Source: Cephalotus follicularis (lineage: Eukaryota; Streptophyta; Magnoliopsida; Oxalidales; Cephalotaceae). Taken from it: a stretch of DNA of 64,000 bases. The notes beneath the pieces were generated by a model, which was not told the origin of the DNA, did not search any database, and saw only the letters and a program-made list of their open reading frames with translations. The position numbers and the translations under genes were made by a program. The stretch covers positions 230,461-294,460 of the forward strand of contig BDDD01001365.1 in the NCBI GenBank assembly GCA_001972305.1. The letters are read 5' to 3'. Positions 1-10,597 of this stretch are shown here, piece after piece (position 1 is the stretch's first letter; every line of letters starts with the position of its first letter).

Positions 1-723
1 AGGTTAATACCATTTCGATGAGCATCCTTCTATGAGTTGACCTACAGAGCTAGGGAGCTTGAATCCGTGGCTGAAGAATTTTACAACATGAGGATTCAGA
101 GTGGTAGCAGTAGGCCTGCTTCTGCAGGTTGGCAATCAGGGAGGAGTTCTGGGAGTAGTAGCAAGTCCTAGAGATCCGAGAATAGCAGTTCTGGACAGAG
201 CTGTTTTCCTCAAGCTATCGGTAGTCGAACCATGATTGCAGGTCAGGGAGAACAGCTTAGAGGAATCCAACAGAGAAGACGAAGCCATGGATTTCGATAG
301 AGCGAGAAGAGGAGAATGGCATCCCAAGTAGGTCGTTCTGGACTTTCCAGTAGTTGTAGTCAGGTTTCCTTTGGCCCGTACGTGCACTGTCAACGCACAA
401 ATCACGTATCTGATGATTGCTAGTGGAAGGCTGGCAAATGTATGAGGTGTGGAACTTCGGACCATATGGTTACAGAGTGTCCTCATGAGCGATATGGTTC
501 CGGGAGCCAGCAGGTACAAGGTACGGGTCAGTTTCCATGAGGTTTTCGTCAACACCAGAGTATTTGTTATCAACCAAGCCGTGATTTTGGGCAACTGTAT
601 CAGAACCACCCTGGTACTAGTTTACCTTCTCATGCGAGAAGAGATCGAGGTAAGCAACCTATGGGATCAACGCCTCCAAAGGAGTTGAGTTATGCTATGG
701 GCAAGGGAGCTATCGGAGTCTGC
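1..723 (+). pseudogene. gag: T1 gag remnant (C-terminal half with zinc knuckles)
   Basis: In frame 1 the translation runs from a YELTYRARELESVAEEFY segment, typical of the end of the gag capsid domain, into a Ser/Gly-rich linker and two CCHC zinc knuckles. The first knuckle (about 388-420) reads HCQRTNHVSDDC and lacks its first cysteine. The second (439-483, CMRCGTSDHMVTEC) is complete. A basic spacer (RRDRGKQPMG) follows near 630-665. In-frame stops occur near 169, 298, 421 and 538. Gag is the nucleocapsid precursor that packages element RNA. The spacer differs from that of T2, T3 and T9, so T1 is a distinct family. Confidence 0.75.
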
Positions 724-1029
724 TTAAGTTTGAGGGTACTATTCTTATTTCTCTATAAATAACACGGACTCTTATAAATCCGGGTTCATTCGGTTTATGC
801 ATTACCTTGCATTTTCTATGTCATGATGATGTGAAATCTGGATATTTATTGGATGTTATGTAAATTAACACCCCAATAGTAGAATCTATTCATCCCGAAT
901 GGGTGTGTGAGTCGTGTGCTATAGAAATTGCCGACTCTATAGGATGACAAACCTCTTAGGTTGCCAATGGGTGAGTTGAAAGTGATTACAGGGATGACTC
1001 CAAGCGGATATGTATTGTTGTTAACAACT
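724..1029 (+). other. T1 inter-domain stretch with no readable domain
   Basis: In an intact element this position holds the protease and the first half of reverse transcriptase, about 1 kb. Here only about 300 bp remain and I recognise no protease motif, so most of this part has been deleted. Confidence 0.5.
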
Positions 1030-1955
1030 CCAAGTCACGATATGGACTTTATGAACGGATCGTAATGTCGTTTGGGGGTGACCAAAGCCCTACTACATTC
1101 GTAAACCTTATGAAAAGGGTGTGTAATCCATATCTTAACCGAATCATCGTAATCTCCTTCGATGATGTGTTAGTGCATTCCAAGCCTACGGAATACCATG
1201 GAAGCGGTTGCGCTGAGCATGGCGGGTCTTGTGAGATCCTCGATGGTATGCCAAGTTCATTAGATATGAATTTTTGTTATCAGAGGAAGTTTTCCTCGAT
1301 CACATTGTCTCTAGTGCCGGTTCATCTTTGGACCTAACAAGGATAGAAGCAGTGAAGGATTGGAAACAGCTAACCAACATGACTGAGATCCATAGTTTCT
1401 TTGGCTTAGCGGGCTATTACCACCGCTTTGTCGAGGAAATTTTTTGGGTTATTACACCATTGACCCGATTGACGCAGAAAGACAGAGGATGTAAGTGATG
1501 ATAGTTGTGAATGGAGCATCTAGGAGTTAAAACATCGTCTGATATCTGCGATGATCATGGATTTACCTGAGGGTAGTGAATATTGTGTGGTATATAGTGA
1601 TGCCTCAGGAAATGGTTGAATTTTGTTTGTTTATATGGGGAAGTGAGTGCCTGTGTCTCAAGGGAAGTTGGAATCTCATGAGTAAGTCGTTCCACTCATG
1701 ACGTAGAAATTGCAGCGTTAGCCGTGCGCTACGCAAATGGAGACCCTATCTATATGGAACAAAGTTGAGGTTTTCACATATCACAAAGATCTGAAACATC
1801 TTTTCTTCCAGAAGGATCTAAATAAGAAGCAAGGAAGGTGGATGGAGATGCTCCATAGTTACATCTGTGAGATCCAATATCACCCAGGTCAGGCTAATAT
1901 GGTGGCTGATGCCTTAAGTCACCGATTAGCTTGCTTGACAATCTCCCAAGTTCTA
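1030..1955 (+). pseudogene. pol: T1 reverse transcriptase / RNase H remnant
   Basis: Three readable pieces in different frames. Residues at 1065-1190 match the RT palm around the catalytic aspartates; the usual FIDDILVYS reads ISFDDVLVHS, so the DD pair is kept. Bases 1280-1495 encode the RT connection with the FGLAGYYHRFVE motif. Bases 1580-1955 encode RNase H: VVYSDASGNG with the first catalytic Asp, then [11 protein letters not shown] and [16 protein letters not shown]. The sequence between 1190 and 1270 is scrambled relative to the family, and several stops separate the parts. Not functional. Confidence 0.8.
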
Positions 1956-2084
1956 GCACGACCATGGTTGATGGGTAGAATTAGAGAGGCCAAAGGATGG
2001 ATGGTGATGTGCTTGAGGCTGCATTACATGATCGAGATGAGTTCAAACACAAATCGTCGATTCATGGGGATGAATTGATGAGAT

Positions 2085-2740
2085 TCCAAGTAAGAGTTTG
2101 TATCCCTTACAATAAATGACTGAAGGGTGAGCTATTGTCACAAGCATATCACTCCAGTTTCTTAGTACATCCGACGATTAGCAAGATGTGCCGAGATCTG
2201 AAGCTCGATTAGGTGGAATAACATGAAGAGGGAGTAGGCGTAGTTGCCTACAGGCTTGCCCTACCACTCATCCTATGGGATCAGTATCTATCTCGTAAGG
2301 CATGGTACATGGATAAAATCATAGTGGTGTAACAGGCATGCATAATGGATTGGGGTGGCAGTTTGGATGAACATATGCCGTTAGTAGAGTTACCATATAA
2401 TAATAGTTGTCAAACCAATGCTGGAATGACACTAATTAAGGCTCTCTATGATAAGAAGTGTAAAACCCCAGTTTGTTGGTTTGAAGTGAGTGAATAGAGT
2501 CTGTTGGGACAAAAGGTTGTGCCAGAAACGACGGAGAAGGCCGATAAGAACTCATATGTATTCAGAAATGGTTTTAGAATGATATGGACATTGAATGACG
2601 ATGGAATGGGTTATGTGGTTAAGAATTAAACGGTTAAGGAACAAGGACAATGCCCTAACTGAGGTGTTATGGCAACAACATGGGCTTGGGGAAGCCACAT
2701 GGAACATGAAGGAGAGATGAAGACATTGTACCCTCACATG
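2085..2740 (+). pseudogene. pol: T1 integrase and C-terminal tail remnant
   Basis: Near 2085-2200 a stretch resembles the zinc-binding start of integrase (a SQAYHSSFLVHPTISKM-like segment). Bases 2375-2490 match the end of the integrase core (LVELPYNNSCQTNAGM, then KCKTPVCWFEVSE). Most of the core, with the DDE residues, is missing or unreadable. The reading ends at about 2735 with KTLYPHMF, the usual end of Tekay polyproteins. Many stops and shifts; identified only by short motif matches. Confidence 0.6.
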
Positions 2741-2787
2741 TTTTAACCAGGGAATCTCGGGACGAGATTTCTCTAAGGATGGGAGGA

Positions 2788-4392
2788 TGTAATGCCCTGA
2801 ATATATATATATATATATATAAGAAAAAAAGGGAAAAGCGCCTGGTCTTAAAACGCCAGGCACTTCGGCTCGTGAGAATGGAGAAAGAGAGAAGGCAGAG
2901 CGCGAGCGAGAGAGAAGAGGAAGAGAAGGAGACGTTGCGTGATGCGACGCCAGGAAAGGAGAGCTCGCCGGGAGGAGTCTTCATTTCAAACGGTAAGCCC
3001 TTTTCCCTCTTCCTTCTCCCTCCTATTTTCTTCGGTTCTGTGTCGCCGAGGGTCATTGTCTACCCCGTTTCAGCCGCTGCTGTTTCCGTGGTTGGAGCCG
3101 GTCCTTGTCAAGGACACTGCTCTACCCACAAGGATGACAGTTTAAGCATTTTTCCGGCGTAAATCGTTCGTTTTGTGCCGGCTGAGTCAGCTGAGTCGCC
3201 TCGACTCGCTGCCGCCTAACACGCGGTGTTTGGCGCCGAGTCATGGCTAGTCTCGACCCCCAATGGAATGATCACAAGATTTGGAGGTGAACGGTGGTAC
3301 GACCGTAGCTTGAGCCACCTGGCCAGAGCTCCAGCAAGGCGCGTCAGCGCCGATTCTCACAGAGTCTCTGCCAGAGACACGTCGAGCAGGCCTAGTGGAT
3401 GCTTGTTTGTAAAGCGGCCAAAGTTGTGGACGATCAATGAATTGACTCAGTGAGTCAAACTCACTGCTGGCCATGATAGCGCGTTCTGCGGTGAGTCACG
3501 GCGAGTCTCCAACGGTTTTGAATAGTTCATCCAATGTGCAGTTTGTTTATAGGTGTCGCCAGAGCTGAGCGAGTGGGCCAGAAAATTGCCAAAGCTCCGG
3601 TGGCGACGGTATTGTGATTCCGATGTGTAAAGTGTAACAAAAATGTGTTATGTATGCAGTGTGAAGAGATTGGTTGAGGATAGGAGTTTCGCTAGCTAAA
3701 TCGCTAACAGGTAGGTTATACTATTTGCCTTGCATTCATGCATTTCAAGGAATTGTGTGAATTGTACTGTGTTACTGTTACTGCGTGCTGATTGACTGTT
3801 GTTATACTTTTATTGAACTACTACCGTATACTGGTTATCGCACCGATTGGGAACTGGGTGTGAATCTATAAACTGTTTTTACTGAGATTTAAAATGGATT
3901 TCATGGATTTTGGACATACATCCATTGATTTGAGAACTATTTTGTATACTGCATTTCCATCAAAACCGTCGACGCTTTATGCTTTCAAAACCAAACCCGT
4001 CGACGCTTTCATGTTTTAAATTGAGTAGTCGATGTTTTACACTTATGCTTTCTAAAACCGTTGACTCTTTTGTGCGTTAACTGAATAGTCGACACTTTAC
4101 GTTTTTAAAACTAAACTAGTCGACGCTTAATGCATGTTTTGTGAAATGTCACCGTTTCTCGCAGTTTTCAATTCCAAACTATTTCTTCTTGAAATGGATT
4201 TCATAGGAAGCCTCCCCAAGGCCTTGTAACCTATGGAAATCCTTTTAACACTTGAATTTGAAAGATAAAGTACACAATGGTTTACGAAATGATTTCCAAT
4301 GAATGGTTCGGATAGCTCCATTTGTGGGATATCTGGACGCGTATATTCTCCATTTGACTTCCCTTCCATTCATCATAACTTCGATAGGGACC
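2788..4392 (+). repeat. T1 3' LTR, first part
   Basis: Begins TGTAATGCCC right after the purine tract and is cut by T2 at 4392/4393. Near its start is an (AT)n run (about 2801-2820). A donor-like CAG/GTAGGT lies at 3709-3716. The palindrome cluster (3968-4124) follows. Small ORFs across 2780-3470 match no family I know and are not called as genes. Confidence 0.85.
3968..4124 (+). repeat. GTCGAC palindrome cluster in T1 LTR, about 30-bp spacing
   Basis: Six cores, GTCGAC, GTCGAC, GTCGAT, GTTGAC, GTCGAC, GTCGAC, start at 3968, 3999, 4028, 4060, 4088 and 4119. Gaps are 31, 29, 32, 28 and 31 bp. Each is usually followed by GCTTT or a variant. The spacer bases differ, so this is not a simple tandem copy. 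Confidence 0.85.
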
Positions 4393-5842
4393 TGTAATAA
4401 CCGCAATTTCAATTAAAGTATATTGTAACCAATGATGAATAAAATATGCATTTTATTGAGATTATATGTTGGGTTATTGCTTGAATAGAATGGAATTTGG
4501 GATAAATTCTTAGATGAAAATTAAAGAATAAATTATGCTGCTAAACTGTCGACGCCTAACGCCATACCGTCGACGATTTGAGCATAGACACTTGTACAAG
4601 GCGTGCCATTGAGGGCTGTGTTATGATGCACAAAAGCGTCGACGCCCACGTTCAAACCGGCGACACTTTAGACTTGTTCTGGCACAGAACACTTGTCAAT
4701 TGGCATGAAATCGTAGTGTTAAAATGGCGAGCTAAAGACAAGTGTCCTATAAACATGTCAATGCACACTAGAGCCATCACCAGCTGGGTAACATGCAAGG
4801 ATAGAGCCTTGCATGTGGTCTGAACCTGCAACCTGCAACATGCCAGAAAATAAAGGGGTAAAAAACAATGAATGAATGCATGCATGAGGGAGAGAGAAAT
4901 GTGCAATGAAGGTTGGGGAAAACTGACGAAATCAAAGACACGAATTGAGCCTTTATATCAGCTGATACATGAGCTGGTGAGTGTTAGAAAACACTGAGGA
5001 TTGGAGAGACAATCTGAACAAGTGCTAAAGGAATGGCTAGAGGTTGCTTGTAGAAGAACTTAAAGTTCAAAGTGGAACTTGGAGCATCGCCTCGGAATTC
5101 GTAAGAAACCCGAGATTTCCTTGATGTTGTTATGGTTATTAGTTATGAAACAGACGAGGATTAGATATGCCTATCCATTGTTAACAAACGATTATGGAGA
5201 AAACCTGGGAATTAGAAATTGATTTTGTCAAATTGTTCATGAGAGATGAAACATAGAGCTAATGATAAGCTACCGGTTCTGATTTTTAGCTGTTATCATG
5301 ACAAGATAACTAGTTAAACTTACTTGATTTAGTATCTAAACCTGTGAACATGCAATTGTGTAGATTAGTTCTGCAATTTTTAAAGATTGAAAGGAGGGTG
5401 AAGAACTTTGGACATAAAGAGAGAAATCAATTTCAATTGATTTCAAGATTGCTTTTAAGGTAGGGGTTTTGACATTTTTTTTGAACATATAACATGTATA
5501 ATGTGTAGTGATGGTTGAAAATTTGATTGCACGTTGAATTGGACTGAGATTGAAACGATTTTGTGCATGCCCTGTTTCGTTGTTGCTCCTGGAATTTGTA
5601 AGAACGCCAGAAGCGCCGACGCTTAGGTTTAGACAGTCGACGCTTTGGTGTGTAAAAATGGCATATTAAGGCTTAGAATGGCGACGCTTTAGGCTTTGAT
5701 CGTGCGTCCAGTGTCAACGCTTAGTCCATAATCGTCGACGCTTAAACAGAAACTATAGACGCTTTAGGACAGTAAGTGTAGAAATGTTTAATGGAGTGAT
5801 TGAATTGATTGTGGTTGTAAATATCCTTGAATTGCTATATGG
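4393..5842 (+). repeat. T2 5' LTR, truncated at its 3' end
   Basis: Matches the T2 3' LTR (from 8561) base by base with scattered differences until about 5842, where it jumps into RT coding sequence. Contains a TATA-like CTTTATATCA at 4951-4960, a donor-like AAG/GTAGGGG with GT at 5460-5461, and two palindrome clusters: 4548-4664 upstream of the TATA box and 5615-5760 downstream. The last roughly 1.0 kb of the LTR is lost. Confidence 0.9.
5615..5760 (+). repeat. GTCGAC-type palindrome cluster in T2 5' LTR
   Basis: Cores at 5615 (GCCGAC), 5636 (GTCGAC), 5680 (GGCGAC), 5713 (GTCAAC), 5734 (GTCGAC) and a decayed one near 5755. Most are followed by GCTT. In the sister LTR the same cluster is at 9781-9926, with cores at 9781, 9802, 9846, 9879, 9900 and 9921; four of those cores form two pairs or runs with exact 21-bp steps. 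Confidence 0.8.
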
Positions 5843-8519
5843 GCTTCATCATACCGAGTGTATCACGTGGGGAGCACCGGTTCTCTTTGTGAAAAAGAAG
5901 GACGGATCGATGCAGCTATGCATCGATTACAGACTGCTAAATCAGGTAACTGTGAAGAACAAGTATCCTCTGCCACATATTGAGGAATTGTTCGACCAAT
6001 TGCAAGGCTCTACTGTATTCTCCAAACTTGACCTAAGAACAGGTTATCATCAGTTAAGGATCAGAGAAGGTGATGTAGAGAAGACCGCATTTTGAACCAG
6101 ATATGGGCATTACGAATTTTTGATACTGCTGTTTGGTTTGACGAATGCTCCTGCAGCCTTTATGTGTTTGATGAACAGAGTGTTCCAGCCCTATCCTGAC
6201 CAGTTTGTCATTATATTCCTAGACGACATCCTGATTTATTCAAAGAGCATTGAGGAACACATGCAACACTTGAGAATTGTACTACAGACATTGCGGAAGG
6301 AACAGTTATTTGCCAAATTCAGCTAGTGCGAATTTTGGCTGGATCATGTGACTTTCCTAGGTCACATTGTGTCAAGAGAGGAAATGTCGGTGGATCCTTC
6401 AAAGATAGAGAGTATTGTTGATTGGCCCCAACCGAGGAGCGTTACTGAGGTTCGTAGCTTATTGGGATTGGCTTGCTACTACCGAAGGTTCATCAAGGGG
6501 TTTTCGAAGCTTGCTACACCATTGACACAGCTGACTCAAAAAAAATCAAGTTTGGTGTGGGATGATTCTTGGGAGGCAAGTTTCCAAGAGTTGAAGAGTC
6601 GGTTGATTTCGGCTCCAGTGTTGGCATTACCGGAGGGTAATGAGGGTTTCACTATCAATAATGATGCTTCTGGGAAAGGATTGGGATGCGTTCTTAAGCA
6701 ACATGGTAGGGTGATTGCATACGCATCGAGGAAGTTAAAGGCGTACGAAGAAAATTATCCCGCACACGATCTTGAGTTGGCAGCCATAGTGTTCACTTTG
6801 CAGAAATGGAGGCACTACCTCTATGGTGCTCAATTTGAGATCTTCATTGACCACAAAAGTTTAAAGTATTTATTTTCCCAGAAGGAACTCAACATGAGAC
6901 AGAGGCGATGGGTGGAATTCTTTAATGATTATAACTGCAACATTCAGTACCACCCAGGAAAGGCGAGTGTAGTGACGGATGCGCTGAGTCGCAAGGCAAT
7001 GATTACTGGAGCAATGGTTTCATAGTGGAAGCTATTGGAGGAATTTCAGAGATGGAATCCGTTCATGGTTTCACGAGGGGTTATTGTGGCAAGTCTGAGA
7101 GCACAACCGGAACTTCTGGAACGTATTTTGACTGCTCAATATAGTGACACTGAGTTATGGAGTATTCGTGAGAACCTAGACACTGATTCAGAGTTCTCCA
7201 TTCATGATGATGGCATACTGAGGTTCTGAGGAAGGATATGTGTTCCGGATGACAAAAGCATCAAGAATGAGCTACTGCAGCAAGCCCATAAGTCAAAATA
7301 CAGTGTTCACCCTGGAAGTTCAAAGATGTGGCATGACCTGAAAACGAATTACCGGTAGAGCGGTATGAAAAGAGAGATTGCCGAATATGTAGCAAGATAT
7401 CTGACCTGTCAGAGAGTGAAGGCTGAACATCAGAAACCTGCGGGACTGCTACAATCATTACCAGTGGTTGACGGGAAATGGGAGCATGTGACCACGGACT
7501 TCGTGATGGGATTACCAAGGTCACGTAATCAGCATCAAGCAGTGTGGGTAGTAGTTGACAGACTCACTAAGTCTGCTCAGTTTCTTCCAATGAACATGAT
7601 GTATTCTATAGAGAAGCTGGCTCGATTGTATATCTGGGAGATAGTGAGATTGCATGGAGTGCCGGTCAGTATTGTTTGTGACTGAAATGCTAGATTTACT
7701 TCAAGGTTCTGGAAGAAGTTCCCAGCAGTAATTGGAACAGCCTTGAACTTAAGCACTGCATTCCACCCACAGACCGACGGACAGTCCGAGCATACCATTC
7801 AGACTCTGGAGGATATGCTACGGACTTGCATGATTGATTTTGCTGGGAGTTGGGAGGATCATCTGGCACTGATTGAGTTCTCCTACAACAACAGTTTCAC
7901 ACCAGCATTGGAATGGCTCCTTATGAAGCCCTGTATGGGAGGAATTGCAGATCGCCTATTTGCTGGGATGAGGTAGGTGAGAGACAAGTGTTGGGACCGG
8001 ACTTGGTACAAGAGACTACTGATAAAGTGGAAATAATCAAGAAGAGACTGCTAGCTGCACAAAGTCGGCAGAAGAGTTACGCTGATAGCAAGAGGAGAAA
8101 GCTAGAATTCGAGAAGGGGGATCATGCTTTCCTAAAGATCTCGCCTTCGAAAGGAATACACCGTTTTGGCGTCAAGGGGAAGTTGGCTCCAAGGTATATT
8201 GGACCCTATGAGATACTGGAAAGAGTGGGGGATGTGGCATATCAGATTGGACTACCGCCCAGTTTGTCGGGTGTGCATAACGTATTTCATGTTTCCATGT
8301 TACGAAAATACGTACCTGAGCTACGACCCTGGATTTATCAGTGATAAATTGTCGTGTGAAGAGAGGCAAACGAGGATCGTGGATCGAATGGAGAAGGTGC
8401 TGAGGAATAAGACTATTCCTATGGTAAAAGTACTGTGGCGTTTTCACGGAGCAGAGGAAGCTATGTGGGAGCGTGAAGACGAAATTATGGAGGCATTTCC
8501 CCACTTGTTCGAACTGTAA
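5843..8519 (+). pseudogene. pol: T2 pol: RT (5'-truncated), RNase H, integrase, C-terminal tail
   Basis: Begins inside RT at the W-G-A-P-V motif. RT catalytic FLDDILIYS is intact (Asp pair 6222-6227). RNase H spans about 6640-7000 and keeps [14 protein letters not shown]. Integrase runs about 7240-8100 with HVTTDF, the VCD motif and GQSEHTIQ, so the D,D,E residues remain. The tail ends at 8519 with PHLFEL. Stops occur near 6093, 6327, 7023, 7227, 7357 and 7683. A one-base deletion lies near 7890, and a deletion of under 20 bases near 8310 removes part of the tail. Five of the six stops fit a C-to-T or G-to-A change when compared with T3 and T9. Confidence 0.92.
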
Positions 8520-8547
8520 GGACTAAATTCGAGGACGAATTTTATTT

Positions 8548-8560
8548 AAGGAGGGGGGAA
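8548..8560 (+). other. T2 polypurine tract
   Basis: AAGGAGGGGGGAA immediately before the 3' LTR; primes plus-strand DNA synthesis. Upstream is the near-palindrome AAATTCGAGGACGAATTT (about 8525-8542), which recurs at the same place in T9. Confidence 0.85.
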
Positions 8561-10597
8561 TGTAATAACCGCAATTTCAGTTAATGTATATTGTAACCTA
8601 TGATGAATAAAATATGCATTTTATTGAGATTATATGTTGGGTTATTGCTTGAATAGAATGGAATTTGGGATAAATTCTTAGATGAAAATTAAAGAATAAA
8701 TTATGGTGCTAAACCGTCGATGCCTAATGCCATACCGTCGACGCTTTGAGCATAGACACGTGTACAAGGCGAGCAGTTGAGGGCTGTGTTATGACAAACA
8801 AAAGCGTCGACGCCCACGTTCAAACCGGCGACGCTTTAGACGTGTTCTGCTGCAGAACACTTGTCAATTGGCATGAAATTGCAGTGTTAAAATGGTGAGC
8901 TAAAGACAAGTGTCCTATAAACGTGTCAATGCAAAATAGAGCCATCACCAGCTGGGTAACATGCAAGGATAGAGCCTTGCATGTGATCTGAACCTGCAAC
9001 CTGCAACATGCCAGAAAATAAAGGGGGAAAAATAATGAATGAATGCATGCATAAGGGAGAGAGAAATGTGCAATGAAGGTTGGGGAAAACTGATGAAATC
9101 AAAGACACGAATTAAGCCTTTATATTAGTTGATACATGAGCTAATGGGTGTTAGAAAACACTGAGGATTGGAGAGACAATATGGACAAGTGCTAAAGGAA
9201 TGGCTAGAGGTTGCTTGTAGAAGAACTTAAAGTTCAAAGTGGAACTTGGAGCATCGCCTGGGAATTGGTAAGTAACCCGAGATTTCCTTGATGTTGTTAT
9301 GGTTATTAGTTATGAAACAGACGGGGATTAGATATGCCTATCCATTGTTAACAAACGATTATGGAGAAAACCTGGGAATTAGAAATTGATTTTGTTAAAT
9401 TGTTCATGAGAGATGAAACATAGAGCTAATGATAAGCTACTGGTTCTGGTTTTTAGCTGTTATCATGACAAGATAACTAGTTAAACTTAGTGGATTTAGT
9501 ATCTAAACCTGTGAACATGCAATTGTGTAGATTAATTCTGCAATTTTGAAAGATTGATAGGAGGGTGAAGGACATTGGACATAAAGAGAGAAATCAATTT
9601 CAATTGATTTCGGGATTACTTTTAAGGTAGGGGTTTGGACATGTTTTTGAAGATATAACATGTATAATGTGTAGTGATGGTTGAAAATTTGATTGCATGT
9701 TGAATTGGACTGAGATTGAAACGATTTTGTGCATGCCCTGTTTCGTTTTTGCTCCTGGAATTTGTAAGAACGTCAGAAGCGCCGACACTTGGGTTTAGAC
9801 AGTCGACGCTTTGGTGTGTAAAAATGTCATATTAAGGCTTAGAATGCCGACGCTTTACGCTTTGATGGTGCGTCCAGTGTCAACGCTTAGTCCACAACCG
9901 TCGACACTTAAACTGAAACTGTCGACGCCTTAGGACAATAAGTGTAGAAATGTTTAATTGAGTGATTGAATTTATTGTGGTTGTAAATATCCTTAAACTG
10001 CTATATGGTAGCTGTCATTTCTGTTTATTAAAGAAATTACTACTATTATATATAAATTTCAATGTTTATGCCAACTTAATGCTTTAAGCATAAATAACGA
10101 TTTTAGCAATGGATTTCGGACAGAAAATCTTATTGTTATACAAATTGCTATTTTCCTATACAAGAGGTACTGTATCGTTTAGTTCTCCAAGAGAACCACT
10201 GACTGAATTGTTATGTTTTCTAAAAATGAAAACTACCGTTATATTGCATATTATAGATATATGTAAAATTGTCATTGAATTGATTGTCTATGCTATTTCC
10301 GTTAGTCGAGTGATGGCAGATGTCACTGGCTACTCCTATGTGCCAGGAGTTTGCTAGAGTATCCACCCAAACTGTCTGCAATGCAGATTTTGATTGTTAA
10401 ACTGCCCGCTAATGCCAGTAGTAACTGACCTGATCTATCATCCTCAGAGTGAAGGGTGATAGATAGGTGGTGCACAGTTGGTGCTAGGAGTTAGCGACAT
10501 GTGACACCCAAACCACTGTACTGATTGATTGTACCCTTGTGCGGTATTCCTGAATTGTATTGTCTATGGCCACTTGGCATGATTGCTTATATATTGA
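8561..10597 (+). repeat. T2 3' LTR, first part (before T3)
   Basis: Starts TGTAATAACCGC. Palindrome clusters at 8716-8832 and 9781-9926, TATA-like TTTATATT at 9119-9126, donor-like AAG/GT at 9627-9628. It is interrupted by T3; the five bases 10593-10597 (ATTGA) are duplicated after T3. No coding content. Confidence 0.93.

Noticed and set aside
2779-3474. Overlapping small ORFs near the start of the T1 LTR as host genes
   Set aside because: Low-complexity (Arg/Glu- and Tyr/Ile-rich from AT and GA runs), open on both strands at once, and inside an LTR.
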